Positions 35,927 through 44,257 of a stretch of 64,000 nucleotides of DNA are shown one piece after another. This stretch comes from Pseudomonas sp. AOB-7. GTDB lineage: Bacteria > Pseudomonadota > Gammaproteobacteria > Pseudomonadales > Pseudomonadaceae. The notes beneath the pieces were generated by a model. That model saw only the letters and a program-made list of their open reading frames with translations. It was not told the DNA's origin and made no database searches. The stretch covers positions 186,001 through 250,000 of the forward strand of contig NZ_RFFK01000005.1 of NCBI RefSeq assembly GCF_003696305.1. Reading direction: 5' to 3'. The position numbers and the translations under genes are program-made. Each line of letters opens with the position of its first letter. The stretch's first letter is position 1.

Positions 35927-37351
35927 ATGCAAACCAAACTGCTGATCAACGGCGAACTGGTCGCCGGCCTGGGCGCCGCCCAACCCGTGCTCAACCCCTC
36001 GCTGGGCAGCACCCTGGTACAGATTCCCGAGGCCAGCGCCGAGCAGATCGACGCCGCCGTGCGCGCCGCCGACGCCGCCTTCGACGCCTGGTCGCAGACC
36101 ACCCCGGGCCAGCGCTCGGCCCTGCTCCTGGCCCTGGCCGACGCCATCGACGCCAATGCCGACGAACTGGCCCGCCTGGAGTCGCAGAACTGCGGCAAGC
36201 CCTACGCCGCCGCGCGGGGCGACGAGCTGCCGGCCATCGCCGACGTGTTCCGCTTCTTCGCCGGCGCCGCCCGCTGCCTGCAGGGTTCCGCCGCCGGCGA
36301 GTACCTGCCCGGCCACACCTCGATGATCCGCCGCGACCCGATCGGCGTGGTCGCCTCCATCGCACCCTGGAACTACCCGCTGATGATGGCCGCCTGGAAG
36401 CTGGCCCCGGCCCTGGCTGCCGGCAACTGCGTGGTGCTCAAGCCTTCCGAGCAGACCCCGCTGACCGCCCTGCGCCTGGGCCAGCTGATCGCCGCCATCT
36501 TCCCCGCCGGCGTGGTCAACATCGTGTTCGGCCGTGGTGCCAGCGTCGGCGAGCCGCTGGTCAACCACGAGAAGGTGCGCATGGTGTCGCTGACCGGCTC
36601 CATCCCCACCGGCGCCAACATCATCGCCAGCACCGCGGCCTCGGTGAAGCGCATGCACATGGAGCTGGGCGGCAAGGCGCCGGTGATCATCTTCGACGAC
36701 GCCGACATCGACGCCGCCGTCGAGGGCATCCGTACCTTCGGCTTCTACAACGCCGGCCAGGACTGCACCGCCGCCTGCCGCATCTATGCGCAGAAGGGCA
36801 TCTACGAGAAGTTCGTCGCCGCCCTCGGCGCCGCAGTCGGCTCGATCAAGCACGGCCTGCAGGACGACGCCGCCACCGAGCTCGGCCCGCTGATCACCGA
36901 GGTGCACCGCCAGCGCGTGGCCGGCTTCGTCGAACGCGCCAGCGCGCAGTCGCACATCGAGGTGGTCACCGGCGGCAAGGCCGCGGCCGGCAACGGCTTC
37001 TTCTTCCTGCCCACGGTGCTGGCCGGCGCCCGGCAGAGCGACGAGATCGTCTGCCGCGAAGTGTTCGGCCCGGTGGTCTCGGTCACCCCGTTCGACGACG
37101 AGGCGCAGGCCCTGGCCTGGGCCAACGCCTCCGACTACGGCCTGGCCAGTTCGGTGTGGACCCGCGACGTCGGCCGCGCCCATCGCCTGTCGGCGCGCCT
37201 GCAGTACGGCTGCACCTGGGTCAACACCCACTTCATGCTGGTCAGCGAGATGCCCCACGGCGGCCTCAAGCTCTCCGGCTACGGCAAGGACATGTCCATG
37301 TACGGGCTGGAGGACTACACCGCCCTCCGCCACGTGATGATCAAGCACTGA
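35927..37351 (+). CDS. patD: 4-aminobutanal (gamma-aminobutyraldehyde) dehydrogenase
   Basis: 474 residues from [14 protein letters not shown], the length of E. coli PatD/YdcW. NAD-dependent aldehyde dehydrogenase fold with [23 protein letters not shown], general base Glu246 (MELGGK) and catalytic Cys280 (GQDCTAACR), the numbering of E. coli PatD. It would oxidise 4-aminobutanal, made from putrescine, to 4-aminobutyrate. It follows the importer genes by 40 bases, matching ydcSTUVW. Substrate assignment rests on length, residue numbering and context. Confidence 0.85.
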   Translation: MQTKLLINGELVAGLGAAQPVLNPSLGSTLVQIPEASAEQIDAAVRAADAAFDAWSQTTPGQRSALLLALADAIDANADELARLESQNCGKPYAAARGDELPAIADVFRFFAGAARCLQGSAAGEYLPGHTSMIRRDPIGVVASIAPWNYPLMMAAWKLAPALAAGNCVVLKPSEQTPLTALRLGQLIAAIFPAGVVNIVFGRGASVGEPLVNHEKVRMVSLTGSIPTGANIIASTAASVKRMHMELGGKAPVIIFDDADIDAAVEGIRTFGFYNAGQDCTAACRIYAQKGIYEKFVAALGAAVGSIKHGLQDDAATELGPLITEVHRQRVAGFVERASAQSHIEVVTGGKAAAGNGFFFLPTVLAGARQSDEIVCREVFGPVVSVTPFDDEAQALAWANASDYGLASSVWTRDVGRAHRLSARLQYGCTWVNTHFMLVSEMPHGGLKLSGYGKDMSMYGLEDYTALRHVMIKH

Positions 37352-37398
37352 TCTGAGCGCCGATATTTCCCATCCGAAAATCAGCTGGAGCAACGACA

Positions 37399-37875
37399 AT
37401 GAAAACCGCACTGCGCAGCATCGCTTTCCTCGCCCTCGGCACCCTCGCCGGCCTGGCCCAGGCGGCCGACGACGCCAAGGCCCTGGTCGACGGCTACATG
37501 GCCGCCTGGAACGCCCACGACGCCGACCGGGCCGCGACCTTCCTGGCCGAGGACGCGGTGTATTTCGACGCCACCGTCGGCACTCCGCAGAACGGCAAGG
37601 CCGCCGCCCGCGACAACGTGATCAAGGTGTTCATCGGCGCGGTGCCGGACCTCAAATGGGAGATGACCAGCGCGCCCATCGTCGGCGCCGACGGCATCGC
37701 CTTCCAGTGGAAGTTCAGTGGTACCAACAGCGGCGACTGGAGCGCCGAGACCAAGGCCACCGGCAAACCGCTGAGCTTCGAGGGTGTCAGCTTCATCCGC
37801 ATCAAGGACGGCAAGATCGTCTACCAGGGCGACTACTACGATGCGCTGGGTTTCAACAAGCAACTGGGTTGGTAA
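37399..37875 (+). CDS. Secreted SnoaL/ketosteroid-isomerase-like protein
   Basis: 158 residues with a signal peptide (about 1-22, cleavage after LAQA). The mature part has the SnoaL cone fold pattern: LVDGYMAAWNAHDADRAATFLAEDAVYFD, then VFIGAVPDLKWEM, VAFQWK-type strands and FIRIKDGKIVYQGDYYD. It is 47 bases after patD with GGAG before the ATG, so probably the last gene of the operon. The E. coli ydc operon has no such gene. Ligand or reaction unknown; a periplasmic small-molecule binding or isomerase role is possible. Confidence 0.8.
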   Translation: MKTALRSIAFLALGTLAGLAQAADDAKALVDGYMAAWNAHDADRAATFLAEDAVYFDATVGTPQNGKAAARDNVIKVFIGAVPDLKWEMTSAPIVGADGIAFQWKFSGTNSGDWSAETKATGKPLSFEGVSFIRIKDGKIVYQGDYYDALGFNKQLGW

Positions 37876-37915
37876 AACCGCTGCGGCGCCCGGCCGGCGT
37901 GCGCCGTCTCACCCA

Positions 37916-38339
37916 CTACTCGCCGATATCCTCGTGCCACAGCTCGGCACGGGCGGCGATGAAGTTCTCCATCAGCCGTACGCAATCGGCGTCCTGCAGC
38001 ACGTCCAGCTGCACGCCGCGCTCACGCAGCAGCGCCTCCTCGCCGAGGAAGGTGCGGTTCTCGCCGATCACCACCCGCGAGGATGGCGCCGCTGCACATG
38101 ACGCAGGGCGACAGGGTGGTGTAGAGCACCGCCTCGCGGTAGATGCGGGCCGGCTACCGGCCGGCATTCTCGAAGGCATCCATCTCGCCGTGGCGGATGA
38201 CGCTGCCCTGCTGCACCCGGCGATTGTGGCCACGGCCGATGATGCGGCCGCCATGCACTATCACCGAGCCGATGGGAATGCCACCCTCGGCCAGGCCCAG
38301 GCGGGTCTCGTCGAGGGCGGCTTGCATGAAGGGGTCCAT
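37916..38339 (-). pseudogene. Nucleoside/cytosine deaminase, degraded
   Basis: Minus-strand ATG at 38339 opens MDPFMQAALDETRLGLAEGG and reads through IIGRGHNRRVQQGSVIRHGEMDAFENAGR to a TAG at 38156-38154. The same frame continues with IYREAVLYTTLSPCVMCSGAI, the second zinc motif (PCxxC). The frame is lost near 38080 and resumes in another frame (VVIGENRTFLGEEALLRERG) to a stop at 37916. Both catalytic blocks (HGE and PCVMC) survive, so the damage looks recent. The family deaminates cytosine or nucleosides. Confidence 0.88.
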
Positions 38340-38368
38340 CACGTCGAAGTTCCCCCCTGGACGGCGCC

Positions 38369-40078
38369 TCAACGCGGGACGATATGCGCCACCAGCAGCT
38401 GCACGCTCTCGTTGCCGCGGAACTCGTTGAGGTCGAGCTTGTAGGCCAGCTCGGCCCAGCGCAGCGTCGGGTTGGGCCAGACCTCGCGGTCGATATTGAA
38501 GGCGATGCCGTCGAGCTGCACGCTGCCGCATTCGGTCTTGAGCACCAGCTTGAGGTGACGTTCGCCGACGATGCGTTGCTGGACGATCTGGAACACACCA
38601 TGAAACAGCGGCTCTGGGAAATGCTGGCCCCAGGGCCCGGCATTGCGCAGGGCGCGGGCCAGCTCCAGGTGGAACTCGGTGGCGTCGAGCTGGCCGTCGG
38701 ATAGCAGACGACCGGTCAGGTCGTCCTCGCTGAGCTGGCGGCGCACCTCGGCGTCGAAGGCGGCGGCGAAGGCGCCGAAATTTTCCTGCGGCAGCGACAG
38801 GCCGGCGGCCATGGCGTGCCCGCCGAACTTGCTGATCAGCCCCGGGTGTTTGGCCGCCACGGCGTCCAGTGCATCGCGGATATGCAGCCCCGGCACCGAG
38901 CGCGCCGAGCCCTTGAGCAGGCCGTCGCCGGCATCGGCGAAAGCGATGGCCGGGCGGTGGTAACGCTCCTTGAGGCGCGAGGCGAGGATGCCGATCACCC
39001 CCTGGTGCCAGTCGGCCTCGAACAGGCACAGGCCGAACGGCATGTCCTGCAGCGGCAAGTCCTTGAGCTGGGCCAGGGCCTCGCGCTGCATGCCCTGCTC
39101 GATGGCCTTGCGGTCCTGGTTGAGCTGATCGAGCTGCACCGCCATGTCGCGGGCCAGCGCCTCGTCGTCGCACAGCAGGCATTCGATGCCCAGGCTCATG
39201 TCGTCCAGGCGCCCCGCCGCGTTCAGCCGCGGGCCGAGGATGAAGCCGAGGTCGGTGGAGGTGATGCGCCGATGGTCGCGCCCGGCGACTTCGAGGATCG
39301 CCCGCAGCCCAGGTCGCGCCCGCCCGGCACGAATGCGCGCCAGGCCCTGGTGCACCAGAATGCGGTTGTTGGCATCCAGCGGCACCACGTCGGCGACGCT
39401 GCCGAGGGCCACCAGGTCGAGCAGCTCGCCCAGGTTCGGCTCGGCGCGGCTGGCGAACCAGCCCAGCTCGCGCAGGCGCGCACGCAGCGCCAGCAGCACG
39501 TAGAACATCACCCCGACGCCGGCCATGGCCTTGCTCGGGAAGTCGCAGCCCGGCTGGTTGGGGTTGACGATGGCATCGGCCGCCGGCAGCTCCGCCCCCG
39601 GCAGGTGGTGGTCGGTGACCAGCACCCTGAGCCCGGCGGCCTTGGCCGCGGCGACGCCGTCGACGCTGGAGATGCCGTTGTCCACCGTCAGCAGCAGGTC
39701 GGGCTGGCGCTGCAGCGCCACCGCGACGATTTCCGGGGTCAGGCCGTAGCCGTATTCGAAGCGGTTCGGCACCAGGTAATCGACATGCGCGGCGCCGAGC
39801 AGGCGCAGGCCGAGCACGCCGACCGAGCTGGCGGTGGCACCGTCGGCATCGAAGTCGCCGACGATGAGGATGCGCTGGCGCTGCTCCAGCGCCTCGACCA
39901 GCAACTGCACCGCCGCCTCGATGCCCTTGAGCTGCTGAAAGGGGATCAACCGCGCCAGGCCCTTGTCCAGCTCCTCGGCGGACTGCACGCCGCGGGCGGC
40001 ATAGAGGCGGGTCAGCAGCGGCGGCAGGTTGCCCAGGTCGGGCAGTTGCACGGGCAGCGGGCGAAGGTCGATACGCAT
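38369..40078 (-). CDS. recJ: Single-stranded-DNA-specific exonuclease RecJ
   Basis: 569 residues from MRIDLRPLPVQLPDLG. 5'-3' ssDNA exonuclease used in recombination and mismatch repair. DHH-phosphoesterase motifs are DFDADGATAS, VDNGISS, VTDHHLPGA and VALGSVADVVPL; the DHHA1 domain has SKFGGHAMAAGLSL. A C-terminal OB-like domain completes it. Thirty bases upstream of the deaminase pseudogene on the same strand. Divergent from pxpBC. Confidence 0.97.
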   Translation of the reverse strand: MRIDLRPLPVQLPDLGNLPPLLTRLYAARGVQSAEELDKGLARLIPFQQLKGIEAAVQLLVEALEQRQRILIVGDFDADGATASSVGVLGLRLLGAAHVDYLVPNRFEYGYGLTPEIVAVALQRQPDLLLTVDNGISSVDGVAAAKAAGLRVLVTDHHLPGAELPAADAIVNPNQPGCDFPSKAMAGVGVMFYVLLALRARLRELGWFASRAEPNLGELLDLVALGSVADVVPLDANNRILVHQGLARIRAGRARPGLRAILEVAGRDHRRITSTDLGFILGPRLNAAGRLDDMSLGIECLLCDDEALARDMAVQLDQLNQDRKAIEQGMQREALAQLKDLPLQDMPFGLCLFEADWHQGVIGILASRLKERYHRPAIAFADAGDGLLKGSARSVPGLHIRDALDAVAAKHPGLISKFGGHAMAAGLSLPQENFGAFAAAFDAEVRRQLSEDDLTGRLLSDGQLDATEFHLELARALRNAGPWGQHFPEPLFHGVFQIVQQRIVGERHLKLVLKTECGSVQLDGIAFNIDREVWPNPTLRWAELAYKLDLNEFRGNESVQLLVAHIVPR

Positions 40079-40381
40079 CAATCGGATTCCGGCATGGCGG
40101 CGCGCGCCATAGTGGGCGCAGGCAACGGGGTCAAGGCCAAGCGGCGGCGCTGGGCACGGCCCCTGCGTCCGGCCGCCCGGGCCGCGAGTCGGCAAGCATA
40201 CAGCAAAGCAGCCCGGCCACGGCTTGCGAGCGGCCGCTGGCCTCTCTCAGAATGAGGGCGACCTTTCCATCCGCCGGCCCCAGGCCCAGGCAGGCCGCCA
40301 GAGGACACCGATGCACCGTCCCTTCCCAGTCGCCGAACTCGCCGCCCACCGCCCCGTCCCGGGGATGCGGAGCCTGCGGCC
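40079..40381. other. 303-base divergent region recJ / pxpB
   Basis: GC-rich with no conserved gene. Its right end holds the 24-codon reading frame described separately. A short AT-containing stretch near 40195-40210 could host a promoter, but I cannot place -10 or -35 boxes with confidence. Confidence 0.4.
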
Positions 40382-40385
40382 ATGA
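40311..40385 (+). CDS. Possible 24-residue upstream ORF overlapping pxpB
   Basis: ATG 40311 is preceded by AGAGGACACC, a good ribosome binding site. It encodes MHRPFPVAELAAHRPVPGM and five more residues, and its stop overlaps the pxpB start as ATGA. It could couple translation to pxpB or be the eroded end of a lost upstream gene. The peptide is unlike the 5-oxoprolinase A subunit. Coding status is unproven. Confidence 0.35.
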   Translation: MHRPFPVAELAAHRPVPGMRSLRP

Positions 40386-41086
40386 CCCCGCGCATCGAGG
40401 TGGTCGGCATCGACTGCCTGATCCTGCGCCTGTTCGAGCGGATCGAGGAAAGCAACATGCCCTGGCTGCTGGCCGCCGGCGAACGGCTGCGCGCCGCCTT
40501 CGGTCCGGCGCTGGTGGACCTGGTGCCCTCCTACACCACCCTGCTGCTGCACTACGACCTGCAGCAGCTGGACGACCGCCAGGCCCGCGCGCGGATCGCC
40601 CAGGCCTTCGAAAACCTCTCTCCGCAGGTCGACACCAGCGGTCGCGAGCTGCAGATTCCGGTGTGGTACCACCCCAGCGTCGGCCCCGAGCTGGCGCTGC
40701 TCGGCCAGCGCAGCGGGCTGGGCATCGGCGGCGTGATCGAGCGCCACAGCGCACACAGCTACCAGGTGTTCGCCCTGGGTTTCGCCCCCGGCTTCGCCTT
40801 TATGGGGCTGGTCGACGAATGCCTGGCCAGCCCGCGCCTGAGCACCCCGCGCCAATGCGTGGCGGCCGGCAGCCTGGGCATCGCCGACCGCCAGACCGCG
40901 ATCTACCCGCTGGTCTCACCCGGCGGCTGGAACCTGATCGGGCGCAGCCCGAGCCAACTGTTCGACCGCCGGCTGGACGGCTACAGCCTGCTGCGCCCGG
41001 GCGACCGGGTGCGTTTCGTGGCGATCGAGCGCGACGAGTTCGTACGCCTGGGCGGCGACGACAGTCCCTTCGAGGAGACGCCATGA
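40382..41086 (+). CDS. pxpB: 5-oxoprolinase subunit B (KipI family)
   Basis: 234 residues. Allophanate-hydrolase subunit 1 / KipI fold with the family patterns VDLVPSYTTLLLHYD, IPVWYHPSVGPELALLG, HSAHSYQVFALGFAPGFAFMGLVDE and RQCVAAGSLGIADRQTAIYPLVSPGGWNLIGRSP. With PxpC and PxpA it cleaves 5-oxoproline to glutamate using ATP. The following pxpC start overlaps its stop (ATGA). PxpA (LamB/YcsF) is not next to it. Confidence 0.9.
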   Translation: MTPRIEVVGIDCLILRLFERIEESNMPWLLAAGERLRAAFGPALVDLVPSYTTLLLHYDLQQLDDRQARARIAQAFENLSPQVDTSGRELQIPVWYHPSVGPELALLGQRSGLGIGGVIERHSAHSYQVFALGFAPGFAFMGLVDECLASPRLSTPRQCVAAGSLGIADRQTAIYPLVSPGGWNLIGRSPSQLFDRRLDGYSLLRPGDRVRFVAIERDEFVRLGGDDSPFEETP

Positions 41087-42000
41087 GCCTGTTGATCGAA
41101 CGCAGCGGCGCCCTCGCCAGCCTGCAGGACGGCGGCCGCTTCGGTGTGCGCCACCTCGGCGTGACCCAGGGCGGCAGCGCCGACTGGTGCTCGCACCACT
41201 GGGCCAACTGGCTGCTGGGCAACCCGCTGGCGGCGCCGGTGGTGGAGATCGTCCTGGGTAATTTCGAGCTGCTCGCCGAGCGCGACAGCTGCCTGGCGCT
41301 GACCGGCGCCGACCTCGGCGCCAGCCTCGACGGGCAGGCGCTGGCGCCTGGACGCAGCTTCCGCATCGGCCAGGGCCAGCGCCTGCGCTTTGCCCAGCCG
41401 CGCCAGGGCGTACGCGCCTACCTGGCGGCGCCCGGCGGCTTTCGCGCCGAAGCGGTGCTGGGCAGTTGCGCCACGGTGCGCCGCGAAGCGCTCGGCGGCC
41501 TGCAGGGCGACGGCCGCCCGCTGACGGCCGGCGACTGCCTGCAGTGGCAGGGCCCGGCGCCGGCGCCACGCGCCCTGGCCGCCGCGCAGATCGCCCGGTT
41601 CGACGGCGATGCCCTGCTGCCGGTGATCCTCGGCGCGCAGATCGGCGACTTCAGCGGGCAGAGCCTGTTCGATGCGTTCAACCTCGAATGGCGGGTCGAC
41701 CAGCGCGCCGACCGCATGGGCATCCGTCTGAGCGGCCCGGTGCTGCAGTGCGCGCGCCGGTCGATGGTGTCCGAGGGCGTGCCGCTGGGAGCGATCCAGG
41801 TGCCCAGCGACGGCCAGCCCATCGTCCTGCTCAACGACCGCCAGACCATCGGCGGCTACCCGCGCCTGGGCGCCCTCACCCCGCTGGCGGTGGCGCGTCT
41901 GGCGCAATGCCTGCCCGGCAGCCGGGTACGCCTGCGACCCATCGCCCTCGACGAGGCGCAGCGCCAGCAGCGCCGCATACTGGCGCAGTGGTGCGCCTGA
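41083..42000 (+). CDS. pxpC: 5-oxoprolinase subunit C (KipA / biotin-dependent carboxyltransferase family)
   Basis: 305 residues from MSLLIERSGALASLQDGGRFG. Allophanate-hydrolase subunit 2 fold: VTQGGSADWCSHHWANWLLGNPLAAPVVEI, RAYLAAPGGF, ADRMGIRLSGP, and SEGVPLGAIQVPSDGQPIVLLNDRQTIGGYPRLG. It overlaps pxpB by four bases, so subunits are co-translated. A urea-amidolyase role is unlikely without the amidase and carboxylase parts. Confidence 0.9.
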   Translation: MSLLIERSGALASLQDGGRFGVRHLGVTQGGSADWCSHHWANWLLGNPLAAPVVEIVLGNFELLAERDSCLALTGADLGASLDGQALAPGRSFRIGQGQRLRFAQPRQGVRAYLAAPGGFRAEAVLGSCATVRREALGGLQGDGRPLTAGDCLQWQGPAPAPRALAAAQIARFDGDALLPVILGAQIGDFSGQSLFDAFNLEWRVDQRADRMGIRLSGPVLQCARRSMVSEGVPLGAIQVPSDGQPIVLLNDRQTIGGYPRLGALTPLAVARLAQCLPGSRVRLRPIALDEAQRQQRRILAQWCA

Positions 42001-42022
42001 GCAACCGCTCCCGCAAGCCGCC

Positions 42023-42565
42023 TCAGCCGCGCTCGCCGGCCAGCCACTCCAGGGGAATCTCATGCTGGCCGCGCTCGTCGGTGACGAACAGCTCGCCGTC
42101 GCTGATCATCAGGCTCCAGGACAGCGAGCGCGGCAGGTCCAGCGCCAGGTCGGCCAAGGCCTCCTGGCCGAGGGCGACCACGTTGATGTTCTTCAGGCTG
42201 CGCACCGGGTCCAGTTCCTTGCTCTGCCACACGCGCAGGTTGCCGTAGGCCACCAGGCTGAACTTCTCGGTACGCCGCGAGCACCAGGTGATGCGCTCGC
42301 TGTCCGGCTGGCCGACCTCGATCCAGTGCAGCACGCGGCCATCCAGGCTCTTCTCCCACAGCGCCGGCTCGTCGACGTCCGACAGGCCGCGGCCGAAGGC
42401 CAACTGCTCGTGATAGAACAGCGCGTAAGCGATCAGCCGCGCGGCCAGGCGCTCCTCGGTCTCCGAAGGGTGACGGGCGACGGTGAAACGCAGGCTCTCG
42501 TAGACGCTGCGGTCCATGTCGGTGAGGTTCAGGTCGATCTTGTAGGTGGTCGATGGCAGGGCCAT
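42023..42565 (-). CDS. yaeQ: YaeQ family protein
   Basis: 180 residues from MALPSTTYKIDLNLTDMDR. It matches YaeQ in length and sequence: TVARHPSETEERLAARLIAYALFY, GLSDVDEPALWEKSLDGRVLHWIEVG, KFSLVAYGNLRVW. The fold is a PD-(D/E)xK nuclease variant; the D-x(n)-ExG elements (DEPALW, HWIEVGQPD) are present. The E. coli homologue suppresses loss of RfaH in haemolysin expression, with unknown mechanism. It converges on pxpC and diverges from the CoA-transferase. Confidence 0.9.
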   Translation of the reverse strand: MALPSTTYKIDLNLTDMDRSVYESLRFTVARHPSETEERLAARLIAYALFYHEQLAFGRGLSDVDEPALWEKSLDGRVLHWIEVGQPDSERITWCSRRTEKFSLVAYGNLRVWQSKELDPVRSLKNINVVALGQEALADLALDLPRSLSWSLMISDGELFVTDERGQHEIPLEWLAGERG

Positions 42566-42697
42566 GGCGGGCTTCTTGGCTGGTCGTAAAGGCGGCAAGT
42601 CTACCCTGATCCTTCGGCCCGTGCCCTAGCGATGCGCCCGTGGCCAGGCCACCGCCAATGCAATAGGCTTGCAGGCATTGCAACCACAGGAGCCACC

Positions 42698-43897
42698 ATG
42701 AGCGCGCCCAGCAAACCCCTCGCCGGCCTGAAAGTGATCGAACTCGGCAGTCTGATCGCCGGCCCCTTCGCCGCGCGCATCTGCGCCGAGTTCGGCGCCG
42801 AGGTGATCAAGGTGGAATCGCCCGACGGTGGCGACCCGCTGCGCAAGTGGCGCAAGCTCTACGAGGGCACCTCGCTGTGGTGGTTCGTGCAGGCGCGCAA
42901 CAAGCGCTCGATCACCCTTAACCTCAAGCACCCGCAGGGCCTGGAGGTGCTGAAACAGCTGCTGGCGGACGCCGATATCCTGATCGAGAACTTCCGCCCC
43001 GGCATACTGGAGAAGCTCGGCCTGGGCTGGGACGTGCTGCACGCGCTGAACCCCAAGCTGGTGATGGTGCGCCTGTCCGGCTTCGGCCAGAGCGGGCCGC
43101 TGAAGGATCAGCCGGGCTTTGGCGCAGTCGGCGAGTCCATGGGCGGGCTGCGCTATATCACCGGCTTCGAGGACCGCCCGCCGGTGCGCACCGGCATCAG
43201 CATCGGCGACTCCATCGCCGCGCTATGGGGCGTGATCGGCGCGCTGATGGCGCTGCGTCAGCGCGAGGTCAACGGCGGCAGCGGCCAGGTGGTGGACGTG
43301 GCGCTGTACGAGGCGGTGTTCGCCATGATGGAGTCGATGGTGCCGGAGTTCGACGTGTTCGGCTTCGTGCGCGAGCGCAGCGGCAATATCATGCCCGGCA
43401 TCACCCCCTCCTCCATCCACACCTGCGCCGACGGCCGGCATATCCAGATCGGCGCCAACGGCGATGCGATCTTCCAGCGCTTTATGCGCGCCATCGGCCG
43501 CGCCGATCTGGCCGAGGCCCCGGACCTGGCCGACAACGCCGGGCGCGATGCGCGGCGCGACGAGCTGTACGGGGTGATCGACCGCTGGGCGGCGAGCCTG
43601 CCGCTGAGCGAGGTGGAAGCGCTGCTCAAGCGCGCCGAGGTGCCGGCCAGCCGCATCTACTCGGCGGCGGACATGCTCGACGACCCGCAGTTTCTCGCCC
43701 GCGAGATGTTCCTTTCGGCCAAGCTCCCCGACGGCAAGGCGTTCAAGATGCCCGGCATAGTGCCCAAGCTGTCCGACACCCCCGGCTCGGTGGAATGGAC
43801 CGGCCCGACACTGGGCGAACACAACGCCGAGGTGCTCGCCAGCCTGGGCTACGACGCCGCGCAGATCGCCGCGCTGCGCGATTCGGGCGCGATCTGA
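42698..43897 (+). CDS. CaiB/BaiF-type (class III) CoA-transferase
   Basis: 399 residues from MSAPSKPLAGLKVIELGSLIAGPFA with AGGAGCC before the ATG. Class III CoA-transferase landmarks are FGAEVIKVESPDGGDPLRKW, NKRSITLNLKHPQG, DILIENFRPGILEKLGLGW and RLSGFGQSGPLKDQPGFG. Also GQVVDVALYEAVFAMMES and VPASRIYSAADMLDDPQF. Best resemblance is to the succinyl-CoA:glutarate transferase / formyl-CoA transferase-like proteins linked to glutaryl-CoA dehydrogenase, but gcdH is not adjacent, so the acid substrate is open. Confidence 0.88.
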   Translation: MSAPSKPLAGLKVIELGSLIAGPFAARICAEFGAEVIKVESPDGGDPLRKWRKLYEGTSLWWFVQARNKRSITLNLKHPQGLEVLKQLLADADILIENFRPGILEKLGLGWDVLHALNPKLVMVRLSGFGQSGPLKDQPGFGAVGESMGGLRYITGFEDRPPVRTGISIGDSIAALWGVIGALMALRQREVNGGSGQVVDVALYEAVFAMMESMVPEFDVFGFVRERSGNIMPGITPSSIHTCADGRHIQIGANGDAIFQRFMRAIGRADLAEAPDLADNAGRDARRDELYGVIDRWAASLPLSEVEALLKRAEVPASRIYSAADMLDDPQFLAREMFLSAKLPDGKAFKMPGIVPKLSDTPGSVEWTGPTLGEHNAEVLASLGYDAAQIAALRDSGAI

Positions 43898-43901
43898 GGC
43901 C

Positions 43902-44153
43902 GTGGACGAGCTGCCGGAGGAGGTACGCCGCCTGCTGCGCCTGGAGCAGCGCGAGGCGGCCATCGAGCTGCTGCGCCTGCGTCAGCGCCTGAGCGAGGAA
44001 GAGGCGACCCGGCGCGTTGATCTGTATCTGGAAGAGAATCCGCCGATTCGCCCGCGCGGGCCGGCCATCCTCCTCGCCAGCAGGCTCAACGCCCTGATCT
44101 GGCTGGCGCTGATCGGCCTGAGCGCACTGCTGGCACTGATCTTCGGCGGCTGA
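43902..44153 (+). CDS. Small C-terminal-anchored membrane protein
   Basis: 83 residues from GTG 43902, four bases after the CoA-transferase stop. A charged N-terminal helical half (LPEEVRRLLRLEQREAAIELLRLRQRLSEEEATRRVDLYLEE) resembles the short L7/L12-like helical hairpin of other small Pseudomonas proteins. A single membrane segment (about 62-81) ends the protein. Orientation probably has the soluble part in the cytoplasm. Function unknown; likely co-transcribed with the CoA-transferase. Confidence 0.7.
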   Translation: MDELPEEVRRLLRLEQREAAIELLRLRQRLSEEEATRRVDLYLEENPPIRPRGPAILLASRLNALIWLALIGLSALLALIFGG

Positions 44154-44210
44154 CTCGGCCATCGACCCCAGGGATCGCTGCGCTCGGGTCGAGGCGCCAG
44201 CCAGCGAAAC

Positions 44211-44238
44211 GAAACCGGCGCCACGAGGGCGCCGGCTT
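44211..44238 (-). terminator. Terminator after thrC
   Basis: Stem CCGGCGCC / GGCGCCGG with a 5-base loop, extended by AAG/TTTC pairs and followed on the minus strand by TTTCGTTTC, 20 bases past the thrC stop. It may also end the converging plus-strand transcript. Confidence 0.75.
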
Positions 44239-44257
44239 GCATTGCCAGGGATGACGC

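Noticed and set aside
40311..40385. Remnant of pxpA
   Set aside because: The 24 residues show none of the LamB/YcsF N-terminal pattern (LNCDxGE), so a pxpA origin cannot be supported.
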